Positions 58,316 to 64,000 of a stretch of DNA of 64,000 nt are shown piece after piece. Each line of letters starts with the position of its first letter. Within the stretch, counting starts at the first letter, position 1. Source of the stretch: JAJXWB01 sp965246795 (GTDB lineage: Bacteria > Pseudomonadota > Alphaproteobacteria > Rhizobiales > Beijerinckiaceae); assembly GCA_965246795.1 (NCBI GenBank), contig CBDFFN010000013.1:372001-436000 (forward strand), read 5' to 3'. A model generated the notes under the pieces. The model saw nothing but the letters and a program-made list of their open reading frames with translations, was not told the origin of the DNA and made no database searches. The position numbers were made by a program, and so were the translations under genes.

Positions 58316-59389
58316 TCACGCTGTCTTGCGGCTGAACTTCGTCACCAATGTACGCAGGAGACCCGCAGCTCCCGACGGCATGAGATAGATGACCAAGATG
58401 AGCAGCACGCCATAAACCGCGCCGGAGAGACCTTTCGAAATGCTCTCCGAGACGTTGGGCACGTAGACGAGAAACGCGCCGCCGATCAACGCGCCGGGCA
58501 GCCAGCCGACGCCGCCGACGACGAGGCCGACGAGGAAACCGATCGCGAGCACAAGCGTGAAACTGTCGGGCGCGACGAACTGCACGATGATGGCGCCGAG
58601 CGCGCCAGCAATCCCCGTGAAGCCGGCGCTGATACCGAACGCCATCGCCTTATAGAGGCTGTTGTTGACGCCCATCGAGCGTGCCGCGATCGGGTTGTCG
58701 CGAATAGCCATCATCGCGCGGCCGGTGCGGCTCTTCACGAGGTTGCGCGCCAGGATGAAGAGCAGGATGCCGACGATGAGTGTGAAGTAATAAAGCCACG
58801 TGTCCTGGCTCATCTTCAGGCCGAAGGGCGCGTCAGGCTTGGAGATGACGATGCCCTGTACGCCGCCCGTCCAATGTTCGAACGGCGAGAGCTTCAGGAG
58901 TTGCGGCGTCGCAGCGGCGAGCGCGAAAGTCGCGAGCGCGAGATAGACGCCTTCGAGCCGCAGGGCGGGCAGGCCGAACAGGAAGCCGACGATGAAGGAC
59001 AGGATCGCGGCGGCCGGCAGCGTGAACATGTAGTTGACGCCGTAATGCTCCATGAGGATCGCAGCCGTGTAGGCGCCTATCGCATAGAAGGCGCTATGGC
59101 CGAGCGAGAACTGGCCATTGAAGCCGGTCAGCAGGTTCAACCCGAGAATGCCGATCGCATAGACCATCGTCTGCGTGAGCTGGAAGATCACGAAGCCCTT
59201 GAGTGTGGCGGGCAGAATGAGCGCGATCGCCAGAAGAACCAGAAAGACGATCATCCCGGTCTTCACGCCACCATGACGGGTCGCGGGGACGACGCGCGAG
59301 GTCGGCGAGACGAGCGGCTCGCCGTCGACGGGATTGCTTGCGAGCTTCGTAAAGCCGGGCGAGGTGGCGGCGCTGGTCTCGTTGCTCAT
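58316..59389 (-). CDS. livM: Branched-chain amino acid ABC transporter permease LivM
   Basis: The 357-residue membrane protein has about ten hydrophobic segments and LivM marks: GLNLLTGFNGQFSLGHSAFY (the conserved loop), GLPALRLEGVYLALATFALA, and the EAA-like AMMAIRDNPIAARSMGVN. An N-terminal soluble tail of about 45 residues is extra. It pairs with LivH in the membrane. It lies between livH (1-base gap) and ttuC (10-base gap). Family members import leucine-type amino acids but also dicarboxylates, aromatic acids, urea and others. Confidence 0.95.
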   Translation of the reverse strand: MSNETSAATSPGFTKLASNPVDGEPLVSPTSRVVPATRHGGVKTGMIVFLVLLAIALILPATLKGFVIFQLTQTMVYAIGILGLNLLTGFNGQFSLGHSAFYAIGAYTAAILMEHYGVNYMFTLPAAAILSFIVGFLFGLPALRLEGVYLALATFALAAATPQLLKLSPFEHWTGGVQGIVISKPDAPFGLKMSQDTWLYYFTLIVGILLFILARNLVKSRTGRAMMAIRDNPIAARSMGVNNSLYKAMAFGISAGFTGIAGALGAIIVQFVAPDSFTLVLAIGFLVGLVVGGVGWLPGALIGGAFLVYVPNVSESISKGLSGAVYGVLLILVIYLMPSGAAGLLRTLVTKFSRKTA

Positions 59390-59390
59390 C

Positions 59391-60269
59391 TCACACCCGC
59401 GAAACGACGGCGCGACCGAGCAGACCGGCCGGCTTGAAGACCAGGACGACAACAATCACCGCGAGTGCGATCGGCAGTTTCAGCTCGCTGCCGACAACGG
59501 GAATGTACGTGCCCGCGAGATTCTCGATGACGCCGACCATGAAGCCGCCGAGAACAGCGCCCGGCGGCGAGGTGAGGCCTCCGAGCACAGCGCCGGCGAA
59601 GCCGTACAGCAGGATCGAGATCATCATGTTCGGCTCAAGGAAGACGACCGGCGCGATCAGCATGCCGGCAATGGAGCCCAGCGCTGCGGCCATGCCCCAG
59701 CCGAGCGCAATCATCCAGTTGACGCGGATGCCGACAAGCCGCGCCGAAGCCGGATTGGCGGCGGCGGCCCTCATGGCGAGGCCGACGCGCGTGAAGCCGA
59801 AGAAGAAGTAGAGCAGCAGCAGCAACACGAGCGTCACGAGAACCATGCCGCCCTGATGCGCGGAGATGAGGCTGGAGCCGAACAGCGGCGACGATCCGAA
59901 GGGCGACGGAAAGCTCTTGACCGTGAAGTCCCAGATGAAGCCCGCGCCGGAATTGATGATCGAATACATCGCGATGAAGACGACGACATGGCTGAGGACC
60001 GGCGCGTGTTCGATCGGTTTGAAGACGATGCGCTCGATGAGGATGCCACCGATGAAGGACACGGCGAGCGTCAACAGAAACGCTGGCCAATAGGGTATGC
60101 CCCACTCGATCATCTGCCAGGCGATGAAGGTCGAGAACATCGCCATCTCGCCCTGCGCGAAATTCAGATGATCGATGGCCTGGTAGATCATCACGACGGC
60201 GAGCGCCATGCAGGCATAGATGGCACCGGTAGCGATGCCTGCGAGGACCTGCTGGGTAAAGAGTTCCAT
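59391..60269 (-). CDS. livH: Branched-chain amino acid ABC transporter permease LivH
   Basis: The 292-residue protein has about eight membrane segments, with LAGIATGAIYACMALAVVMI, NFAQGEMAMFSTFIAW and FTRVGLAMRAAAANPASARL carrying the EAA loop, and GGLTSPPGAVLGGFMVGVIE. It forms the transmembrane pair with LivM. The gap to livF is 3 bases. The chain is of standard length. Confidence 0.95.
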   Translation of the reverse strand: MELFTQQVLAGIATGAIYACMALAVVMIYQAIDHLNFAQGEMAMFSTFIAWQMIEWGIPYWPAFLLTLAVSFIGGILIERIVFKPIEHAPVLSHVVVFIAMYSIINSGAGFIWDFTVKSFPSPFGSSPLFGSSLISAHQGGMVLVTLVLLLLLYFFFGFTRVGLAMRAAAANPASARLVGIRVNWMIALGWGMAAALGSIAGMLIAPVVFLEPNMMISILLYGFAGAVLGGLTSPPGAVLGGFMVGVIENLAGTYIPVVGSELKLPIALAVIVVVLVFKPAGLLGRAVVSRV

Positions 60270-60272
60270 CGC

Positions 60273-60986
60273 TCAATATCCGAGGTAGGAGCGGCGGACG
60301 TTTTCGTCCTCGCTGATCTGCTTCGCCGGACCCGACATCACGATATTGCCGGTCTCGAGCAGATAAGCTTCATCCGCGAGCTTCAGGGCGAGCGCGGCAT
60401 TCTGTTCGACGACGAGCATCGACACCTTCTCCTCCTGATTGAGGCGACGAAGGATGTCGAACATCTCGCGCACGACAAGCGGCGCGAGGCCGAAGGACGG
60501 CTCGTCGAGCAACATCAAGCGCGGACGCAGCATCATTGCGCGGCTGATCGCGAGCATCTGCTGCTCACCACCCGAAAGCGTACCGGCCTGCTGTTTGCGC
60601 CGCTGTTTCAGGCGCGGGAAATAGGTGAAGCAGCGCTCGATATCTTGACCGATCTGCGCCGTGTTCTTTCGGCTGATGGCGCCGAGCTGGAGGTTCTCCT
60701 CCACCGTCATGCGCGTGAAAGTGCCGCGCCCCTCCGGCACATGTGCGATGCCCAGCCGCGCAATGTCCTCGGTCGATTTGCCGAGGAGCTTCTGACCCGC
60801 GAACGTGACTTCGCCGGCACCGCTAACCATGCCGCAGATCGCGCGGATGGTCGTGGTCTTGCCCGCGCCATTTGCGCCGAGCAGCGTCGTGACGCCACCC
60901 TCCTCAAGCTGGAAATTCAAGCCATGCAGCGCGCGTATCTGGCCGTAAAACGCCTCGAGCTTGCGGACGTCGAGAAGGATGGTCAC
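60273..60986 (-). CDS. livF: Branched-chain amino acid ABC transporter ATPase LivF
   Basis: The 237-residue ATPase has Walker A LLGANGAGKTTTIRAICG, signature TLSGGEQQMLAISRAMML and Walker B RLMLLDEPSFGLAPLVVREM, with Q-loop AHVPEGRGTFTRMTVEENL, a LivF hallmark. It powers uptake with LivG. Its ATG overlaps the livG stop by 4 bases. The end SEDENVRRSYLGY is the usual LivF C-terminus. Confidence 0.96.
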   Translation of the reverse strand: MTILLDVRKLEAFYGQIRALHGLNFQLEEGGVTTLLGANGAGKTTTIRAICGMVSGAGEVTFAGQKLLGKSTEDIARLGIAHVPEGRGTFTRMTVEENLQLGAISRKNTAQIGQDIERCFTYFPRLKQRRKQQAGTLSGGEQQMLAISRAMMLRPRLMLLDEPSFGLAPLVVREMFDILRRLNQEEKVSMLVVEQNAALALKLADEAYLLETGNIVMSGPAKQISEDENVRRSYLGY

Positions 60987-61774
60987 GCCGCTTCCTCGCC
61001 GAGATAGGCTTTGATGAGATCGGGGTTCTTCTGCACGATGGCCGGCGCGCCTTCGGCGATTTTCTTGCCGAAATTCAGCGCGACGACATTGTCCGATATC
61101 GACATGACGAGGCCCATGTGATGCTCGACGAGCAGCACGGTGGTCTGGCGATCGTCACGGATCTGTTTCACAAGACGGCCGAGCTCGTGAACCTCGTCAT
61201 GGTTCAGGCCGCCCGCGGGCTCGTCGAGCAACAGCAGCTTCGGTCGCGCTGTGAGCGCGCGCGCGAGTTCGACGCGCTTCTGCGTACCGAACGGGAGGCC
61301 GGCGACGATCCGGTTCGCGACCGGGCCGAGATCGAGGTAGTCGATCGCGTCCTGCGCAACCGTGCGGAGCTTACGCTCCTCGCGACGCACCCACGGCAAC
61401 GTCAACGCATCGCTGATGGCATCGCCGCGGCTCCGCGAATGGCCGCCGACGAGGACATTTTCCATCACCGTCAGATTTGGAAAGAGCGCGACGTTCTGGA
61501 AGGTGCGGCCGATGCCGACGTCGGGCATCAGATGCGGTGGCTTGTCGAGAATGCTTGTGCCTTCGAACAGAATCTCACCCGTCGTCGGCGTATAGAGCCG
61601 GCTGAGGCAATTGAAGAGCGTCGTCTTGCCGGCGCCGTTCGGACCGATGAGCCCGAGTATCTGTCCTTGCTTCAGATCGAACGTCACGCCATCGAGCGCG
61701 ACGATGCCTTCGAACCGCACCACGACATCACGCACGGAAAGGAGAGGTGCGCCCGCTGCGGCGACGCCGCTCAT
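60983..61774 (-). CDS. livG: Branched-chain amino acid ABC transporter ATPase LivG
   Basis: The 263-residue ATPase has Walker A GLIGPNGAGKTTLFNCLSRL, signature GLPFGTQKRVELARALTA and Walker B KLLLLDEPAGGLNHDEVHEL, with GIGRTFQNVALFPNLTVMEN, the LivG Q-loop. The start is the ATG at 61772-61774 (MSGVAAAGAPLLSVRD); the frame continues upstream but without similarity. It is the first gene of the livG-F-H-M-ttuC run. No substrate-binding protein gene is seen in or after the operon. Confidence 0.96.
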   Translation of the reverse strand: MSGVAAAGAPLLSVRDVVVRFEGIVALDGVTFDLKQGQILGLIGPNGAGKTTLFNCLSRLYTPTTGEILFEGTSILDKPPHLMPDVGIGRTFQNVALFPNLTVMENVLVGGHSRSRGDAISDALTLPWVRREERKLRTVAQDAIDYLDLGPVANRIVAGLPFGTQKRVELARALTARPKLLLLDEPAGGLNHDEVHELGRLVKQIRDDRQTTVLLVEHHMGLVMSISDNVVALNFGKKIAEGAPAIVQKNPDLIKAYLGEEAA

Positions 61775-62198
61775 AACGACAGCGACGAAAAGAGTGACGA
61801 AAGATGGCGCGCATGACGCGGCAGCCGTCCGCACGAACGCAGCGAAACGATCGCCGTCACCATTCCCATCCTCGCCTGACGCTGTACGCGTTTCCGACTG
61901 CCGTTGACGGCGTTCGGTTCGCGACGCTTTTGTTGACACGATATGAGCCACAAACTAGCGTTCCGGTCAAACGAAAGACGCTGTCGTCGCAGCCTGAAAC
62001 GGCCGCGAATGCAACGGAAAGACAGCACGGGATCGGGGACGGCTTTCGGGCCACGGCATGCTTCGACGATGATGTCCGGATTTGCACAAATCCTGTGCGC
62101 TCGATCCGCATCGACCGACGCATCGTGCGACTTTCGTTGAAGGCGCGAACGGTCCGAGACTGCATCCGGTCTGCGGCGCTCGCCAAGAGGTTCGATAC
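61775..62198. other. Divergent intergenic region between livG and acyl-CoA dehydrogenase
   Basis: These 424 bases should hold both promoters. AT-rich patches occur near 61910-61945 (GTTCGCGACGCTTTTGTTGA, then CACGATATGAG). Open frames here give no family similarity and are short or antisense. I see no binding-protein gene, tRNA or repeat in it, and could not define promoter boxes. Confidence 0.5.
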
Positions 62199-63392
62199 AT
62201 GGATTTGACGTTCACGCCGGAAGAAGTCGCCTTCCGCAACGAAGTCCGCGACTTCTTCAAGCGCGAGTTGCCGGACGACATTCGTCAGAAGCTTCTCATG
62301 GGTCAGCATGGCGGCAAGGACGACCTCGTCCGCTGGACGCGCATCCTGAACAAGAAGGGCTGGGCCGTCTCGCACTGGCCGAAGGAGTATGGCGGCACCG
62401 GCTGGTCGCCCGTGCAGCAGTACATCTTCCTCGATGAGTTGCAGCAGGCGCCCGCGCCCGCGCCGCTGCCGTTCGGCGTCAGCATGGTCGGGCCGGTCAT
62501 CTACACATTCGGCAGCGAGAAGCAGAAAGCGCAATTCCTGCCGCGTATCGCCAATCTCGACGACTGGTGGTGCCAGGGCTTTTCCGAGCCGGGCGCGGGA
62601 TCGGACCTTGCGAGCCTGAAGACGACCGCCAAGCGCGATGGCGATCACTACGTCATCAACGGCCAGAAGACCTGGACGACGCTCGGCCAGCACGCCGACT
62701 GGATTTTCGTGCTGGCACGCACGGACAATGCGGCGAAGAAGCAGGAAGGTATCTCCTTCATTCTCGTCGACATGAAGACGCCGGGCATCACGGTGCGGCC
62801 GATCATCACGATCGATGGCGGCAATGAGGTCAACGAAGTGTTCTTCGACGACGTGCGCGCGCCGCTCGAGAATCTCGTCGGCCAGGAGAACAAGGGCTGG
62901 GATTACGCGAAGTTTCTGCTCGGTAACGAGCGTGTCGGTATCGCACGTGTCGGCGCCTCGAAAGAGCGCATCCGGCGCATCAAGGAACTTGCGAAGGCCG
63001 AGATGGATGGCCAGGCACCGTTGATCGAGAACATGCGTTTTCGCGAGCGTGTCGCTTCCGTTGAGATCGAACTGAAAGCGCTGGAAATAACGCAGCTTCG
63101 CGTCGTCGCGGCGGAACGCAAGCGTGAGAAGGGCAAGCCCGATCCCGCGTCCTCGATCCTCAAGATCAAAGGCTCCGAAATCCAACAGGCGATCACGGAA
63201 CTGGCGCTCGAAGTCGTTGGTCCCTACGCCTTGCCCTACCAGTCGCACGAGCGCGGCAACGAGCCGCCGGTCGGGCCAGAGTGGGCCGCGCCGATCGCGC
63301 CGACCTATTTCAATTCGCGGAAGATTTCGATCTACGGCGGATCGAACGAGATTCAGAAGAACATTATCGCGAAAGCAATTTTGGGGCTTTGA
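62199..63392 (+). CDS. Acyl-CoA dehydrogenase, PimC-like large subunit
   Basis: The 397-residue flavoprotein has all acyl-CoA dehydrogenase regions: MDLTFTPEEVAFRNEVRDFF, KEYGGTGWSPVQQYIFLDEL, QGFSEPGAGSDLASLKTTAK, INGQKTWTTLGQHADWIFVL and the C-terminal ISIYGGSNEIQKNIIAKAIL. Arrangement with a second acyl-CoA dehydrogenase after it, and the wording of the N-terminus, resemble pimeloyl-CoA dehydrogenase large subunit PimC of Rhodopseudomonas. That assignment is by memory of family style. An AAGAGG site stands before ATG 62199. Confidence 0.9.
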   Translation: MDLTFTPEEVAFRNEVRDFFKRELPDDIRQKLLMGQHGGKDDLVRWTRILNKKGWAVSHWPKEYGGTGWSPVQQYIFLDELQQAPAPAPLPFGVSMVGPVIYTFGSEKQKAQFLPRIANLDDWWCQGFSEPGAGSDLASLKTTAKRDGDHYVINGQKTWTTLGQHADWIFVLARTDNAAKKQEGISFILVDMKTPGITVRPIITIDGGNEVNEVFFDDVRAPLENLVGQENKGWDYAKFLLGNERVGIARVGASKERIRRIKELAKAEMDGQAPLIENMRFRERVASVEIELKALEITQLRVVAAERKREKGKPDPASSILKIKGSEIQQAITELALEVVGPYALPYQSHERGNEPPVGPEWAAPIAPTYFNSRKISIYGGSNEIQKNIIAKAILGL

Positions 63393-63403
63393 CGCCGCAG
63401 ACT

Positions 63404-63471
63404 GTCATTCCCGCGTAAGCTGGGAATTCAGCACGACACGACTGGATGCCTGCTTTCGCAGGCACGACAGC
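63404..63471. repeat. Degenerate dispersed repeat, GTCATTCCCGCG family
   Basis: The sequence runs GTCATTCCCGCGTAAGCTGG to CTGCTTTCGCAGGCACGACA. It resembles the common Rhizobiales element GTCATTCCCGCGAAAGCGGGAATCC..CTGGATCCCCGCTTTCGCGGGGATGAC, but with several mismatches, so it is a decayed copy. The arms pair only partly. It separates the two dehydrogenase genes. Confidence 0.65.
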
Positions 63472-63509
63472 GAAACCATCGACACAATTCTTTCTATCAG
63501 CGGACCATC

Positions 63510-64000
63510 ATGGACTTCGATCTCACCGACGAGCAACGCCTTCTGAAAGAGAGCGTCGACCGGCTCATCGCCGACAAATATGATTTCGAGCAGCGCAAAA
63601 CCTACGCGCGCAACGAGCATGGCTTCAGCCCTGACATCTGGAGCCAGTTCGCGGAGCTCGGACTTCTCTCGCTGCCTTTTGCTGAAGAATACGGCGGCTT
63701 CGGCGGCGGCCCCGTCGATCTGATGCTGGTGATGGAGGCGCTCGGCCGCGGGCTTGCGCTCGATCCATATCTCGCGACCGTCGTGCTTGCCGGCGGCGCG
63801 ATCCGGCTTGCCGGAACGGATACGCAGAAGAGCGAATGGCTGCCGAAGATCGCGGGCGGTGAAGCGACGATCGCCTTCGCGCATCACGAGCGCGCCGCAC
63901 GTTACGAGCTCGCGCATGTCGGAACGAAGGCGACGAAGTCCGGTGACGGTTTCACGATCGCGGGCGACAAATCGCTGGTGCAGAATGGCGACGCCGCCGA
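63510..64000 (+). CDS. Acyl-CoA dehydrogenase, PimD-like small subunit, 3' end beyond window
   Basis: ATG 63510 opens a frame that stays open to the window end (about 163 residues). MDFDLTDEQRLLKESVDRLI, LPFAEEYGGFGGGPVDLMLV and EALGRGLALDPYLATVVLAG are acyl-CoA dehydrogenase N-terminal and middle features, and AFAHHERAARYELAHVGTKA is typical of the smaller partner of a two-subunit enzyme such as PimD. It is probably transcribed with the upstream gene across the repeat. Confidence 0.88.
   Translation, partial: MDFDLTDEQRLLKESVDRLIADKYDFEQRKTYARNEHGFSPDIWSQFAELGLLSLPFAEEYGGFGGGPVDLMLVMEALGRGLALDPYLATVVLAGGAIRLAGTDTQKSEWLPKIAGGEATIAFAHHERAARYELAHVGTKATKSGDGFTIAGDKSLVQNGDAA

Noticed and set aside
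59334..61007. 557-codon plus-strand frame across the liv genes
   Set aside because: Antisense to LivH and LivF with clear Walker and permease motifs; Asp/Glu/Arg/His-rich shadow composition.
61857..63248. 463-codon minus-strand frame across the acyl-CoA dehydrogenase
   Set aside because: Antisense to a fully conserved enzyme; no motif.
1..64000. CRISPR array
   Set aside because: No regularly spaced direct repeats of 23-40 bases; repeats seen are single palindromes of three families.

Overview
The window is a piece of an alphaproteobacterial chromosome, GC-rich and densely coded on both strands. I place it in Hyphomicrobiales (Rhizobiales), near the Bradyrhizobium/Nitrobacteraceae-Beijerinckiaceae side. 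The grounds are a Porin_2-type outer membrane porin, a MucR zinc-finger regulator, an HWE-family histidine kinase, a glycine-cleavage P protein split into two subunits, PaoABC, and three kinds of dispersed palindromic repeat of a style common in this order. The assignment is inference from gene types; no 16S gene is present.

Layout. 1-3716: Nudix, PhzF-like, VOC, pyridoxal kinase and YaiI genes. 3717-8420: the glycine cleavage operon gcvT-gcvH-gcvPA-gcvPB on the minus strand, preceded by a tandem glycine riboswitch. 8587-12393: paoABC, a periplasmic molybdenum aldehyde oxidoreductase, without paoD beside it. 12400-17779: Nudix, two proteins of unknown function, a CaiB/BaiF CoA transferase, an ABC exporter and an HU-like protein. 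17911-24627: porin, urate/xanthine permease plus uricase, L,D-transpeptidase, a DUF4112 protein and an Omp25/31-like barrel. 24721-27476: remains of an integrated element next to tRNA-Phe, with a P4-type integrase, a cluster of TACCAAC repeats, a phage-like relic and a stand-alone formyltransferase. 27540-29109: yacG, maf, infA, mucR. 29485-35521: oligopeptidase B, superoxide dismutase, a 24-residue membrane protein, a chemoreceptor and a ChbG/YdjC deacetylase. 35594-38804: lipid-linked glycosyltransferase, murJ and a HAD dehalogenase in overlapping order. 39328-49786: YjgR ATPase, phosphate transporter, M20 peptidase, HWE kinase, M81 protein and a YqjI-like PadR regulator. 49884-53094: an orphan MutA-type subunit, a secreted protein and a lytic transglycosylase. 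53111-61774: a tightly packed minus-strand run, livG-livF-livH-livM-ttuC-SAF oxidoreductase-GNAT and then further genes. 62199-64000: two acyl-CoA dehydrogenase genes divergent from it, the second cut by the window edge.

Functional themes. Glycine is sensed by RNA and fed into one-carbon metabolism. Urate is imported and oxidised by adjacent genes. A branched-chain-amino-acid-type importer is packed 10 bases ahead of a tartrate/D-malate-type dehydrogenase and an unusual Rossmann-SAF oxidoreductase, which looks like a transport-plus-catabolism unit for an unknown hydroxy acid, with no binding-protein gene in view. A YdjC-type deacetylase faces a polyprenyl-phosphate glycosyltransferase, recalling the NaxD/FlmF2 lipid A amino-sugar pathway. 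No CRISPR array, rRNA, transposase or complete prophage is visible. Long open frames antisense to paoC, ptrB, the phosphate transporter, the M81 gene, the liv genes and the acyl-CoA dehydrogenase are codon-bias shadows and were not annotated.
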